A stretch of 64,000 bases of DNA from CAVYUC01 sp963771595 (GCA_963771595.1 CAVYUC010000016.1:124001-188000), one strand, 5' to 3'; counted from the first letter of the stretch, positions 1-9,256 are shown. The notes: generated by a model not told the origin, from the sequence alone. Numbers and translations are program-made.

Positions 1-614
1 GAAGTTGTAAAATTAATTACCTCCCCCAAAGCAGTTCCTTTTTTATTAACTGCAAATGCTCTTATATAATATACTGAATTTGCCTGCAATCCGTTTATTG
101 TTGCACTAAAAATTTCGCCATTATCTGAAGCAACCACATTTCCGGTGGTAACTACATTATCATTTTGATTTGGCTCTGTGTTGGTTGCACTCCAGTAAAA
201 ACCCCTTGAGGTGACATCAGCCCCACCATTATCCGTCATATTAAAGATGATTTGAACTGAATTTAAACCAATATCATCTAAATCAGGAATTTCAATTGAT
301 GGAACCGAATATTTAAATAAACCAAAATCGGAATAAACAGGAAAACAGTTGTCTTCTGTAATTTTAGCGCGGTAATATCCTGATGTATCAGTTAATGACA
401 ATTGCAAAGTATCTGCCTCTTTCCCTATTATATCTATCCAGTCAAGGGAATCGGCACTGAATTGCCATTGAATTTTCCCCCGATGCTCAGGTACTATCAA
501 TCTTAAATTTTCTTCTGTAATTGCAATCGTTTCGGAATTCTTGTAAAACGTTTGCGCTTTAATTGCAGGAGCAGCAAATAATAAAACTACAATAATTATA
601 TATATCTTTTTCAT
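1..614 (-). CDS. Exported Fn3-like repeat protein (C-terminus beyond window)
   Basis: The minus-strand frame is open from an ATG at 612-614 to the window edge, giving about 204 residues of a longer protein. It starts with a clear signal peptide (MKKIYIIIVVLLFAAPAIKAQ). A stretch follows that ends near a Cys (AKITEDNCFP), like the Ig-like or discoidin-like heads of Bacteroidota surface proteins. The last ~90 residues are a fibronectin-III-like repeat with the typical GGADVTSRGFYWSATN and YYIRAFAVNKKGTALG motifs. It lies 18 bp downstream of the SprB-repeat gene on the same strand, so the two are probably co-transcribed. The function is likely surface adhesion or structure (inference); the rest of the gene is not visible. 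Confidence 0.8.
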   Translation of the reverse strand, partial: MKKIYIIIVVLLFAAPAIKAQTFYKNSETIAITEENLRLIVPEHRGKIQWQFSADSLDWIDIIGKEADTLQLSLTDTSGYYRAKITEDNCFPVYSDFGLFKYSVPSIEIPDLDDIGLNSVQIIFNMTDNGGADVTSRGFYWSATNTEPNQNDNVVTTGNVVASDNGEIFSATINGLQANSVYYIRAFAVNKKGTALGEVINFTT

Positions 615-632
615 AACAGCTCGATTTGGAAA

Positions 633-1697
633 TTAATGAATGACGAATTTTTTTGTGACTAAACCAGTTTTTGTCTTGGCAGTAAACTGATAAGCCCCCT
701 GAACTTTTGGTAAGTTCACCTCTCCCGAATAATAGCCGGAAAAATTACTGACCTCTTTATACAGCACCTGTTTTCCTTCAATATTTGTAATTAAAATTTC
801 CATTTTTCCGGGAATATCGCTGTTAATTTTGAAGTTAAATTTTCCGCTACTGGGATTGGGGAAAATGATCAAAAACATATTTCCTTTTTGGGTCAAGTTA
901 ATGGCAGTTAAATTAATGTCGAATGTTTCTGAACATCCACTGGCATCAGTAACCGTTACCGGATAACTTTGAACAGAATCTGCAACAATAACATCTTCCG
1001 TTGATTGATTTTCCGGCCATTCATAAGAATAAGGAGGTGTGCCACCAGCCGCAGTAACATCAATCACTTTATGATTTACCTCTCCAATAATAGTATCCCT
1101 GATTTCAAAATCAGTAACCAACGGATTAGTTTCAACAACTTCAAAAGTGTCGGTGAGTATCTGGTTTGTATAATCAGTTACCGTTAAAACATATTCTCCG
1201 GGAGTTAAATCGGTTATTTTATTTGAAGTGGCTCCATTCGACCAGCTAATATTGTAAGGTGGCGTTCCGTCAAATACCTCAACTTCAATTGATCCTCCGC
1301 CAAAACAGTTTGCACTATTTTCTACTGTTGCCGAAATTCCAACAGGTTTTAATACTTCTACACTATACTGAACATCTGCGGAACAACCATTTTCATCCAG
1401 AACAGTAACGGTATAAACAGTAGTAGTATCGGGCGAAACTTCAGGATTTTGGGAAGTTGCATTTTCGATTACAGACCCTCCTGTCCAGGAAAAAGTGTAA
1501 TTACCCGAACCACCTGAAACATCAAGATTATAGCCGAGCTGAACTGATTCACCTGAAAAAATTGTTGTATCTGTGGCATTCGCAGAAACCTGAAATTGTG
1601 GTGGCTGAACAATATTCAAAATAATATCCTGCTGGGCCGAGACTGCAGACGTAACCAGAACTAAAATGGCAATTAAAAAAAAGTTAAAATTTTTCAT
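633..1697 (-). CDS. SprB-like repeat protein with type IX sorting domain
   Basis: About 354 residues. I chose the ATG at 1695-1697 over an ATG three codons upstream because MKNFNFFLIAILVLVTSAVSAQ is a compact signal peptide. Three PKD/SprB-like beta-sandwich units follow, at roughly residues 30-115, 116-190 and 191-265. Their marks are GGSGNYTFSWTGG, FDGTPPYNISWSNG and AGGTPPYSYEWPENQ. The last ~80 residues form a type A C-terminal sorting domain (IIFPNPSSGKFNFKI to TKKFVIH), so export by the type IX system and anchoring or release at the cell surface are expected. It sits just upstream of the Fn3-like gene. A surface or gliding-type adhesin role is inference from the repeat family. Confidence 0.85.
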   Translation of the reverse strand: MKNFNFFLIAILVLVTSAVSAQQDIILNIVQPPQFQVSANATDTTIFSGESVQLGYNLDVSGGSGNYTFSWTGGSVIENATSQNPEVSPDTTTVYTVTVLDENGCSADVQYSVEVLKPVGISATVENSANCFGGGSIEVEVFDGTPPYNISWSNGATSNKITDLTPGEYVLTVTDYTNQILTDTFEVVETNPLVTDFEIRDTIIGEVNHKVIDVTAAGGTPPYSYEWPENQSTEDVIVADSVQSYPVTVTDASGCSETFDINLTAINLTQKGNMFLIIFPNPSSGKFNFKINSDIPGKMEILITNIEGKQVLYKEVSNFSGYYSGEVNLPKVQGAYQFTAKTKTGLVTKKFVIH

Positions 1698-2062
1698 AAA
1701 CAGCAATATTGGAGTTTGGGCGAATGTACCTATTTTTTATTTAAGATTAAAATCAATATTATTCCCATTTTTTGTGAATAAACAAATCTTTCAGAGATAA
1801 GCTATCCGGCAATTCGGGTTATATGGGAAACTCCCCCACCAACATTACATTTGCACTTCGTCACAAACTGTTGTTTAGGCTATTTCCAAATGAGAGTTAG
1901 CGTCAAAATCAATTGTCATTTTACTTTTGTTTATAAAGCATCAAAAACTTTCATTATTGTCGATAACCTAACGTCATTTGCAACTAACATAAAGAATAAT
2001 CCTTATTTCAATTTGTTGGATTATTCAATCCCCGCACAAACCATTGACGGATACGAACCCGA
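1698..2062. other. Intergenic, no convincing gene
   Basis: About 365 bp between two minus-strand surface-protein genes. A 71-codon plus-strand frame (1851-2066) runs through it but has no recognisable motif, RBS or neighbour. The DNA is AT-rich and should contain the promoter of the SprB-repeat gene. I see no complete TTTG/TAnnTTTG pair on the minus strand and no strong hairpin terminator. Confidence 0.4.
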
Positions 2063-3745
2063 TTAGTTTTTAACGATTTTGGTGGTTCGGATGCAGTCGT
2101 TTTGTTGTATTGTTAAGAAGTAAATGCCGTTGGTGTAACCTGAAATGTCAATTTCCGCTCCCGGTTGTCTAATTTCTACCATATTTTTCCTGTCAACGAT
2201 TTCTCCGCGGCTGTTCCAAGTTGAAACAGAAACCGGGCCGCTTATCCTGTCGCTTTTAAGAAACAAATACCCACTGGTGGGATTGGGATAAACAAGAAAT
2301 TCTTCCGGCTGCAGGGCCAGTGTTTTATTTCCGGTTAAGCTTCGTACCGCAACGGTTTGGTTCAATTGGTTATATCCTGAAGTACTTTCCCACACTCCTT
2401 CATTGGCAAAGCGAATGGCATATTCAGGCCGGGCGCTCAGCGTTTCACTTGAATCCGGCAAATTCAGATAACATGTATAAGAACCTTCGGGCAATTCCGA
2501 AAGGTCAAAAACCTGGTCCAGATTCACTGCTGTTTCCCATTTCCGGATATCAGTTGAATCAAACGAAAAGGAATGAATGGAATCGTTTTCATTATTTTTC
2601 AGCACCAGGTAAACATCCCTGTATTTCGAAGGCCTTGCAAAGCCAACATTATCCAGGTTGATTTCAACCGATAAATTTTTGCCGTTCAATACAAAATCAC
2701 TGCTGCGAAGCACAAAACGGTAGCCCAGCCGGCGGAGAATTTCATCGTAATGCCCCGACTCTATCCAGTTTGTCCAGTTTTGAGTATAATAATCGCGGTT
2801 TAACGTTGTCCAGTTGGTCATGTCCATTTCATTAACCGCATTCGCCCCGTCGGTTCTTGGCGCTTTAACTCCATTTGTTTCGCCGGTCATGATTGTATAT
2901 TTGGTTTCATTGGCCAGATACTTGTAATCGATCGTTCCCACAGGGTTTTGGTTTTCACTGCTTACGCTGTATGTTCCCATATCACCCCAACCATTCAAAA
3001 ATGCATCGTTAAAGAAACCTATCCTTGCATTTGCTGTATTTTGATAAGCTGAAGTTTCGTTCAGCTGGGAATTTCCGTAGAGCGTCTTTTTAATTTTGGG
3101 ATAGCGCACCTGAAGAGGTATTCCGGCAGGTGTGACATTTAACATCGCATTCACTATCTCTTTCCTGTTTTTCCATTGGGCAGCACTGATGCTTCCTTCG
3201 GTGCCAAATTCAGCTGAATTTGTGTAATACCATTCTCCCCAGGTTCCAATAAATCCTGCCTGGTGTGAAAGAATAATATCTTTGTTGCTTTCCAGAAGTG
3301 GTGCCAGCTGTTCAATGTGAGCCAGTATCTGTGATTTTTCAGGCTGCTGCGGAGATGATTCTATTCTATCGGAATAAGCAAACCGGACGATGCATTTTAA
3401 ACCTGCATTTCTAATCCTGTTGAAATCAAGGTTAATATTGTCCAGGTAGTTCTGAGAAATAGTTGTATCCATAAACGTACTGAGCAAAAAATGGCGGTAA
3501 ACAACAGTCACTTTTTCAGCGCCGGTGCGCCATCCCCTGATTTCAGATTCACTAATGTTTGAATAACCTGTATTCGTGTAATAATTTGTATTGGTAATGG
3601 AATATTTTTGAAGCCCTCGCTCCGGATTTGCGATAATATCAAATGATTCGGTATAATTCACACTGCTTTTCTCCTGGGAATAGCCGGTAATAACATTGGA
3701 CACCAGGCAAATCAGCATAATAAATAAAGAGATTTGGTTTTTCAT
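2063..3745 (-). CDS. DUF4874/DUF4832 protein with type IX sorting domain
   Basis: About 560 residues. The start region holds a TTG (3775) and ATGs at 3760 and 3745, inside a short duplication of ACGATGAAAAA. The 3745 ATG gives the best signal peptide (MKNQISLFIMLICLVSNVI). Residues ~25-200 match the DUF4874 head (NPERGLQKY, VVYRHFLLSTFMDT, HQAGFIGTWGEWYYTN). Residues ~205-460 match DUF4832, ending in a beta-rich part. These families have a glycosidase-like TIM-barrel look, but the substrate is unknown. Residues ~485-560 are a type IX sorting domain (EEFLVYPNPTSGYLFL to TTKIVKN). The protein is probably secreted or surface-bound; carbohydrate processing is inference. Confidence 0.85.
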   Translation of the reverse strand: MKNQISLFIMLICLVSNVITGYSQEKSSVNYTESFDIIANPERGLQKYSITNTNYYTNTGYSNISESEIRGWRTGAEKVTVVYRHFLLSTFMDTTISQNYLDNINLDFNRIRNAGLKCIVRFAYSDRIESSPQQPEKSQILAHIEQLAPLLESNKDIILSHQAGFIGTWGEWYYTNSAEFGTEGSISAAQWKNRKEIVNAMLNVTPAGIPLQVRYPKIKKTLYGNSQLNETSAYQNTANARIGFFNDAFLNGWGDMGTYSVSSENQNPVGTIDYKYLANETKYTIMTGETNGVKAPRTDGANAVNEMDMTNWTTLNRDYYTQNWTNWIESGHYDEILRRLGYRFVLRSSDFVLNGKNLSVEINLDNVGFARPSKYRDVYLVLKNNENDSIHSFSFDSTDIRKWETAVNLDQVFDLSELPEGSYTCYLNLPDSSETLSARPEYAIRFANEGVWESTSGYNQLNQTVAVRSLTGNKTLALQPEEFLVYPNPTSGYLFLKSDRISGPVSVSTWNSRGEIVDRKNMVEIRQPGAEIDISGYTNGIYFLTIQQNDCIRTTKIVKN

Positions 3746-3987
3746 CGTTGCATTTTTCATCGTTTCGTTTCTCAATCAATATCCGGCAAACGGATTGTCA
3801 AATATATAAAATAGTATTACCCGGTAAAACTATTGAGACTGAATGAGAGTGAGAATAAGAGCAAATCCAATCACATATAATTTTCGGCCATTGAGGCTCT
3901 TGTCGTACATTCTCTTCTCTAATGGTCGTTCTCTTTGCAGAGATGCTATGCAATTCGGGCTGAAGCCCAGGCGCTTAGCATCATGAT

Positions 3988-4013
3988 TAACCCCAGGCTT
4001 AAGCCTGGGGTTA
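3988..4013. repeat. 26-bp perfect palindrome
   Basis: The two halves, TAACCCCAGGCTT and AAGCCTGGGGTTA, are exact reverse complements with no spacer. A second inverted repeat (GGGCT-GA-AGCCC) lies about 30 bp to its left. Together they look like a REP-type or MITE-remnant repeat. It could also work as a bidirectional terminator between the two flanking, divergently placed genes, but no T-run follows. Confidence 0.7.
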
Positions 4014-4214
4014 GTGAAAGCCTTTGCTAACCGGTTTTTTAGCACAAAATTACAAACAGAAAACAAATGAGTTTGCAAATTTTCAAATCATGCTTTAACA
4101 AGATTAAAGAGCCGTAATATTTCAACTGAAAAGGTGCTTTCGATTTTAAAAAGACCAGATTCAGTTTCAATTCAGGATGAAATAAACTGCACTATACACA
4201 ACTGTTTAATTTGA

Positions 4215-4222
4215 TATTTTTG
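4215..4222 (+). promoter_or_regulatory. Possible -7 promoter box TATTTTTG
   Basis: TATTTTTG fits the Bacteroidota -7 consensus TAnnTTTG and lies about 50 bp before the start of the conserved unknown gene at 4273. No TTTG is found at the expected 19-bp distance upstream, so this is half a promoter at best. Confidence 0.35.
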
Positions 4223-4272
4223 AATATAATATTAAACATCGTTTTGAATATTTTATCTTCAACAAAAAAAGT

Positions 4273-4830
4273 ATGGGCATAACAATTCACTATAAAGGAA
4301 AACTGGATTCCGCAGAACGCATCGACCCCTTTCTTGAAGAAATGGAAGACATTGCCAAATCGATGGAATGGAATTATACATTAATAGAAAAAGATCGGAA
4401 CGACCTGGTCCCGGTGAAAGGTTTGTTTATTCAGCCGCATTCCCGGTCTGAATTTCTTACTTTCGCCTGTGACGAAGATGGTTACCTCCGAAATGCTATT
4501 AACCTGGAACATTTTAAAAACGATGTGTCCTACTCTTTTAATAACCACATAAAAACACAGTTTGCGCCTGTAGAAATTCATATCGCTGTTATCCGGTTGC
4601 TTCGTTACGTAAAGGAAAAATTTATAGCTGATTTGGAAGTTTATGATGAAGGTCAGTACTGGGAAACCGACAATATAAATATTTTACAAAAGCAATTCGA
4701 AGTACTCAATGCGATGATGGATAAACTGGAAGACATTTTGAATTCTATCCCCTTTGACAAGAATAAAAATGCAGATTCCATTGCCGATAAAATTGAAAAG
4801 ATACTTAAAAACCGTTCTGGCAAAAAATAG
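4273..4830 (+). CDS. Conserved hypothetical protein, 185 aa
   Basis: I do not recognise a named domain. The protein is soluble, with no signal peptide or membrane segment. It opens with a beta-strand (MGITIHYKGKL), followed by an acidic helix and an alternating alpha/beta stretch to about residue 125. The tail (about 135-185) is a charged helix rich in Lys, Glu and Asp that could form a coiled coil. It ends 27 bp before the D-lyxose isomerase family gene on the same strand, so it may belong to that transcript. An unusual base composition or truncation is not visible. It is a real gene by length, start and codon pattern, but its function is unknown. Confidence 0.75.
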   Translation: MGITIHYKGKLDSAERIDPFLEEMEDIAKSMEWNYTLIEKDRNDLVPVKGLFIQPHSRSEFLTFACDEDGYLRNAINLEHFKNDVSYSFNNHIKTQFAPVEIHIAVIRLLRYVKEKFIADLEVYDEGQYWETDNINILQKQFEVLNAMMDKLEDILNSIPFDKNKNADSIADKIEKILKNRSGKK

Positions 4831-4857
4831 TAAATTAGGTGTTTTAAAATCAATCCG

Positions 4858-5532
4858 ATGAAACGAAGCGAAATAAATCAACTGATTTCAGAAGCAAAAG
4901 ATTTCTTCGAAAAAATGAATTTCAAGCTTCCTCCATGGGGGTATTGGCGACCGGAGGAGTGGCAGGGAAAAGAAGAAAGTTGTGCCGAAATTGCAGAAAA
5001 CATGCTTGGATGGGATTTAACTGATTTTGGCAGCAGCAATTTTCACCGTCGCGGTTTGCTGCTGTTTACCATCCGGAACGGCAACCTGCAAAAAGATAAA
5101 AAACCGTACGCCGAAAAAATAATGATTGTGGAGGAAAACCAGGAAACCCCGATGCATTACCACTGGCACAAAATGGAAGACATCATCAACCGCGGAGGGG
5201 GAAACCTGGTGATTGAGCTGTACAATTCCACAAAAGACAATCAGCTTGCTGATACGGAAGTTCAGGTAAAAACAGATGGCATTTTGCAGAAAATTGAAGC
5301 TGGCGGAACGATAGTTTTAAAACCTGGGGAAAGCATCACCCTGGAACAGGGAATGTACCACCGGTTTTACGGGGAAGAAGGAAAAGGTAAGGTATTGGTG
5401 GGTGAAGTCAGCGCAGTAAACGACGATAATACCGATAACTGTTTCCGGGAAGAGCTGGGACGGTTCCCGGAAATCGAAGAAGATGAAAAACCGCTTCATT
5501 TATTAGTTTCCGACTATAAAAATTACTTTTAA
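4858..5532 (+). CDS. D-lyxose/D-mannose isomerase family protein
   Basis: The 224-residue cupin-fold protein fits the D-lyxose ketol-isomerase family, which interconverts D-lyxose with D-xylulose and D-mannose with D-fructose. The metal site is visible: MHYHWHKMEDI at about residues 99-110 gives the His, His and Glu ligands, and a further His lies in GMYHRFYGEE at about 163-172. The N-terminal KLPPWGYWRPEEW block is also typical. Length agrees with the family. It is followed 91 bp later by a PfkB kinase and then a mannitol-1-phosphate dehydrogenase homolog, which together suggest ketose production, phosphorylation and redox conversion. The true substrate is inference. Confidence 0.88.
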   Translation: MKRSEINQLISEAKDFFEKMNFKLPPWGYWRPEEWQGKEESCAEIAENMLGWDLTDFGSSNFHRRGLLLFTIRNGNLQKDKKPYAEKIMIVEENQETPMHYHWHKMEDIINRGGGNLVIELYNSTKDNQLADTEVQVKTDGILQKIEAGGTIVLKPGESITLEQGMYHRFYGEEGKGKVLVGEVSAVNDDNTDNCFREELGRFPEIEEDEKPLHLLVSDYKNYF

Positions 5533-5534
5533 TG

Positions 5535-5593
5535 TTTGTGAATCCCGGTGTTGAGCTTTTATGGCAAGCTTATTTTTGCCAGGCTTTCACAAA
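5535..5593. repeat. Nested inverted repeat in a sugar operon
   Basis: TTTGTGAA (5535-5542) pairs with TTCACAAA (5586-5593), and inside it TGGCAA (5562-5567) pairs with TTGCCA (5576-5581). It lies between the isomerase and kinase genes. It could be an attenuator, a processing hairpin or an operator; the stems are short and AT-rich. Confidence 0.4.
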
Positions 5594-5623
5594 TCATAAT
5601 ATCATACTGAAAAGAATTTTCGG

Positions 5624-6805
5624 ATGAGCAATAAAATCATAATAACTGGAACAGGCTGTGCCCTTGCCGACTTTGTGTACAACAACATTGCTTTTAACAG
5701 CCATGAATTTCAAAAATACAGCAGCAAAAAGCCGGGTGACGGAGGGTTGTCGCCCGGACGGCTGGTTTTTACCGAAGAGCTGGAAAACTTTGCCGGAAAA
5801 CCTTATCCTGAAATCATTGCTGAAATTACGGGAAATAAAACGCCGGAAACGTTTAACATTGGTGGCCCATCGCTGGTGTCGCTGATTCACGCCGCACAGG
5901 TATTAACGGATAATACGTTTGAAGTCAGATTCTATGGAATTTCGGGACAGGATGAAACAGCGGGAAAAATAAGGCAGCTTCTGAAAAAAACACCTGTTGA
6001 TATGGCATATTTCCTGCCACATAGTTCAAAACCAACGCCGTTTACCCACGTCCTTTCCGACCCGTCATTTGACAATGGCCACGGCGAACGTACCTTCATC
6101 AATAACATTGGCGCTGCCTGGGATTTGACACCTGACCTTTTACCGGACAGCTTTTTTGAATCGGATATAGTATGTTTTGGTGGAACAGCGCTAACTCCAA
6201 AGCTCCACGATAATTTGCATTATCTCCTGAAAACGGCCAAACAAAACAACTGCTTCACGGTGGTAAATACAGTATATGATTTCCGCAGCGAAAAACAAAA
6301 TCCCGGCAAACCCTGGCCTTTGGGTGAAACGGAACTAAGCTTCCCCAACATTGACCTATTGATTATGGATAACGAAGAAGCCTTAAAAATCAGCGGGAAG
6401 GACTCGATACCGGAAGTTCTTGAATTTTATGTGTCGAAAACCAATGCATTTGTCATTACACGTGGTTCTGCCCCTGTTTTCTGTTATTCTTCGGGAAAAC
6501 TCTTCAGTCCTGAATCAGGAGAATTACCGGTTTCAAAAGCAGTGACTTCAAAACTGCAATCCGGTGCAATACAAACTGGCGACACTACCGGCTGCGGCGA
6601 TAATTTTACTGGCGGAGTCATTGCGTCCATTGCTGAACAATTGCTTTCGGGTAAACAAAAACTGAACCTACGGGAAGCCGTTGTTTCAGGTATTTGTGCC
6701 GGTGGATTTACCTGTTTTTACGCGGGCGGAACTTATTTTGAAAAATCGGCAGGAGAGAAAAAACAGGAAATCCGTAAATTAATTTCAGCATACCGCGAAC
6801 AATAA
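5624..6805 (+). CDS. PfkB-family carbohydrate kinase
   Basis: About 393 residues, a little longer than a typical ~310-residue ribokinase-like enzyme. The signature GDTTGCGDNFTGG at about residues 318-330 holds the anion hole and the catalytic Asp of the PfkB/ribokinase family. An N-terminal Gly-rich block (KPGDGGLSPGRLV) and the NIGGPSLVSLIHAAQVL motif also fit. It should transfer phosphate from ATP to a sugar or nucleoside hydroxyl. Only 5 bp separate it from the mannitol-1-phosphate dehydrogenase homolog downstream, which indicates translational coupling and a joint pathway. Fructose or another ketose as substrate is inference from the neighbouring isomerase. Confidence 0.88.
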   Translation: MSNKIIITGTGCALADFVYNNIAFNSHEFQKYSSKKPGDGGLSPGRLVFTEELENFAGKPYPEIIAEITGNKTPETFNIGGPSLVSLIHAAQVLTDNTFEVRFYGISGQDETAGKIRQLLKKTPVDMAYFLPHSSKPTPFTHVLSDPSFDNGHGERTFINNIGAAWDLTPDLLPDSFFESDIVCFGGTALTPKLHDNLHYLLKTAKQNNCFTVVNTVYDFRSEKQNPGKPWPLGETELSFPNIDLLIMDNEEALKISGKDSIPEVLEFYVSKTNAFVITRGSAPVFCYSSGKLFSPESGELPVSKAVTSKLQSGAIQTGDTTGCGDNFTGGVIASIAEQLLSGKQKLNLREAVVSGICAGGFTCFYAGGTYFEKSAGEKKQEIRKLISAYREQ

Positions 6806-6810
6806 AAATC

Positions 6811-7995
6811 ATGAAGAAACTAGTGCTGTTTGGCGCAGGAAAAATCGGGCGGTCGTATATTGCACAGCTTTTCAGCCGGGCTGGTTACGAAACGGTGTTC
6901 GTTGATATTGACCAAAATCTTATCCGTCTCCTCAACGAGCGAAAGGCCTATCCTGTTGTTATCAGGGATAAACAGCAGGAAATTATCCGGGTTGAAAATG
7001 TCCGGGCGGTTCATGTTTCGGAAACGGATAAAGTTATGGAAGAATTGGCCGGGGCTGCAATTGTTGCCACTTCGGTGGGGCAAAAAGGATTGCCTTCGCT
7101 TTTTCCGCTGCTGGCAGAGGGATTACAACTTCGCCGGCAAAAAAACGAACTGCCACTGGATATTCTAATTGCTGAAAATATTCGCAATGCCGACCTGCTT
7201 TTTCAACGTGAATTAAAAAAACACCTTCCGAAGAATTATCCTTTTGAGAAGCTAGTGGGTTTGGTGGAAACCAGCATCGGGAAAATGGTGCCGATAATGA
7301 CTGCAAAAGATATGGAAGAAGATGCGCTGCAGATTTTCGCCGAAGCATACAATACATTACCGGTAGATGCTAAAGCGTTTAAAAATCCGGTTCCTGATGT
7401 GCAGGGCCTGGCACCCAAACAAAACATGAAAGCATGGGTCGATCGGAAATCATTTATCCATAACCTCGGACACGCGGCAGCAGCCTATTTCGGATACCTG
7501 GAGCATCCGGAGGAGAACCTGCTTTGGAAAGTGCTTGCAGATAAAAAGGTTTACCATAAAACCCGCGATACCATGCTGCAATCGGTTGGCATCCTGGCTA
7601 AAAAATATCCGGAGGAGTTTACTTTTACCGGACTGGAAGCACACACAGATGACTTGCTGCAACGTTTTCAAAATCGCTCACTGGGCGATACTGTTTTTCG
7701 TGTGGGATGTGATTTGTACCGTAAGCTGGATAAAAACGACAGGCTGGCAGGCGCGATCCACCTGGCACGGGAAGAACAACTCTCCTATGAAAAAATTCTG
7801 GAAGCGCTGGTTGCAGGATTTTATTTTCGCGAAACAGATGAAAACGGAAAGTTATTTCCTGCAGATCGACAATTTATTTCCGACCTGGAACAATCGGGTT
7901 TTGAGAAACTCTTTCAGAAAACTACAGGAATTAATAACCTGCTGATTTTGGAAAAAGCCAGGCTGATTCAACAGAATATAACCTCATCCTTTTAA
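6811..7995 (+). CDS. Mannitol-1-phosphate 5-dehydrogenase family protein
   Basis: 394 residues, close to the ~380 of MtlD. The N-terminal Rossmann fold is clear (FGAGKIGRSYIAQLF), with an Asp at the end of strand 2 (VFVDID) that favours NAD. AENIRN, VETSIGKMVPIM and the catalytic block DRKSFIHNLGHAAAAY (about residues 211-226, Lys/Asn/His) are family hallmarks. The expected reaction is mannitol-1-phosphate to fructose-6-phosphate, or a related polyol phosphate or altronate. It is the third gene of the sugar cluster, and no PTS component is near, so the polyol phosphate must come from a kinase or from inside the cell. Its stop overlaps the stop of the convergent M23 gene. Confidence 0.85.
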   Translation: MKKLVLFGAGKIGRSYIAQLFSRAGYETVFVDIDQNLIRLLNERKAYPVVIRDKQQEIIRVENVRAVHVSETDKVMEELAGAAIVATSVGQKGLPSLFPLLAEGLQLRRQKNELPLDILIAENIRNADLLFQRELKKHLPKNYPFEKLVGLVETSIGKMVPIMTAKDMEEDALQIFAEAYNTLPVDAKAFKNPVPDVQGLAPKQNMKAWVDRKSFIHNLGHAAAAYFGYLEHPEENLLWKVLADKKVYHKTRDTMLQSVGILAKKYPEEFTFTGLEAHTDDLLQRFQNRSLGDTVFRVGCDLYRKLDKNDRLAGAIHLAREEQLSYEKILEALVAGFYFRETDENGKLFPADRQFISDLEQSGFEKLFQKTTGINNLLILEKARLIQQNITSSF

Positions 7996-8816
7996 TAAAT
8001 CTGCAGCGCCTGCCCAACCTGCAATACAGAACTTTCTGTCAGATTATTCAACTGGCAGAGCAAATTCATGGACGTCCGGAAGCGCCGTGATATTTTCCAC
8101 AATGAATCGCCCTGTTGCACTTTGTAAACCTGCGGCGCTGCGCTGTTTCCAGCATAACCCGCTGTCTTTAAATTCCGGTTTAAATTGGCCAGTGTTTCCG
8201 TATGTATTGCTTTTTTATGTACACGGTCATTTTCAAAATCAAATACCAGTTCCGGATCATAAGGCCGTTCATTTTCCCTGATTTCAAAATGAAGATGTTC
8301 AGTAGTGGCGCGTCCGGTTCGTCCGGCCAGTCCAAGGGGTTCGCCTTTTTGCACAAAATCATCATCTTCCACCAAAAAGGCGGATAGATGGGCATAACAG
8401 GTTTCGAGATTGTTGCCGTGACTGATGACCACCATATTTCCATACCCGTGGTAATAGTGGGCTCTTGTAATGGCTCCGTTGAAGGCAGCATAAACAGTAT
8501 CGCCTTTATCCAGTTTTATATCTGTGCCGGTGTGTATCCTCCCCGACCGCAGCCCAAAACGGCTGATTATTTTTCCGTTTGCCGGTGCAGAAAATCCGGC
8601 AAATATATTTCCTGCAGGAACATCTTTACCAAAAGCAACAGAACCGGTTAATCCCAAAAGTTCCGGAGAATTAACCTCCAGTGAATCAAACCGAGCCAGG
8701 CTTAAAGGCGCGGAAAATCCGGGTACAACCACCAATGAATCGGTATTTACATATTGTGCCCTTGAAAAAAATGAACACCACAATAAAGACAGCAGAAGAA
8801 TTCCTGTTTTTCCCAT
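7992..8816 (-). CDS. M23 metallopeptidase with C-terminal LysM
   Basis: 274 residues. A signal peptide (MGKTGILLLSLLWCSFFSRAQ) is followed by a LytM/M23 domain at about residues 75-195. Its zinc motifs are RIHTGTDIKL (HxxxD) and HLHFEIRENE (HxH). A LysM domain closes the protein at about 230-274 (YKVQQGDSLWKISRRF, LNNLTESSVLQVGQALQIY). It should cleave or regulate cleavage of peptidoglycan cross-links in the periplasm. Since all zinc ligands are present, I expect an active endopeptidase and not an EnvC-like activator. Its last codon overlaps the stop of the convergent dehydrogenase by 4 bp, so a shared terminator is absent. Confidence 0.92.
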   Translation of the reverse strand: MGKTGILLLSLLWCSFFSRAQYVNTDSLVVVPGFSAPLSLARFDSLEVNSPELLGLTGSVAFGKDVPAGNIFAGFSAPANGKIISRFGLRSGRIHTGTDIKLDKGDTVYAAFNGAITRAHYYHGYGNMVVISHGNNLETCYAHLSAFLVEDDDFVQKGEPLGLAGRTGRATTEHLHFEIRENERPYDPELVFDFENDRVHKKAIHTETLANLNRNLKTAGYAGNSAAPQVYKVQQGDSLWKISRRFRTSMNLLCQLNNLTESSVLQVGQALQIY

Positions 8817-9077
8817 TCAGTTTAATTCAGGTTGAAAAAATACAAAATTATTTGATTCAAAAATCTGCGCAATAGTAATTAAAATTAGGTTTACTGAAAC
8901 CGGCAGAAATTGCTTTTGCCAAACACTAACAAATCATTTACTACCCGTTAACAAATTAAGGATACTGAAAGCGCAAAAAATCAAGTGTACTTTTAGAATT
9001 CCATACTTGAAAAAAGAGAAAATCTAAAATATCGAATAAGAAATAAGAAATAAGGAATAAGAAAATTCTTACCTGTT

Positions 9078-9256
9078 TGTCATTTCGACGAATATCTGAG
9101 GAGAAATCTGGTTCCAAATTATTATCAATTCGACGAGTACCCAAGGAGAAATTTGGTTCCAAATTATTGTCATCTCGACGAGTACCCGAGGAGAAATCTG
9201 TTGCAAATTAAGGTCTTTTGGACAAGTGTGCGAGGAGAAATCTCTTTCAATTTAAA
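9078..9256. repeat. Four ~45-bp tandem repeats
   Basis: Units start near 9078, 9123, 9168 and 9212. The shared core is TCGACGAGTACCCGAGGAGA followed by AATCT; the fourth unit is the most diverged. Spacing is 45, 45 and 44 bp. I have seen sequence of this kind (TCATTTCGAC...GGAGAAATCT) dispersed in Bacteroidota genomes. The array ends in a GAGAAATCT/AGATTTCTC inverted repeat. Unlike CRISPR, there are no unique spacers; the units abut. Confidence 0.75.

Larger units (their letters stand above)
3746..4272. other. Intergenic region with a dispersed-repeat look
   Basis: About 527 bp without a credible gene. Part of it (roughly 3885-4035) holds inverted repeats, including a small GGGCTGAAGCCC hairpin and the 26-bp palindrome listed separately. 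The 82-codon minus frame across it (3830-4078) has low-complexity content and no signal or motif, and reads like the translation of a repeat. The last 60 bp before the next gene are very AT-rich and contain a TATTTTTG box. Confidence 0.45.

Noticed and set aside
1851..2066. 71-codon plus-strand frame between two surface-protein genes
   Set aside because: No motif, no RBS, no neighbour on the strand, and the composition of noncoding AT-rich DNA.
3830..4078. 82-codon minus-strand frame
   Set aside because: It translates a palindromic repeat region and has no fold-like pattern; treated as repeat sequence.
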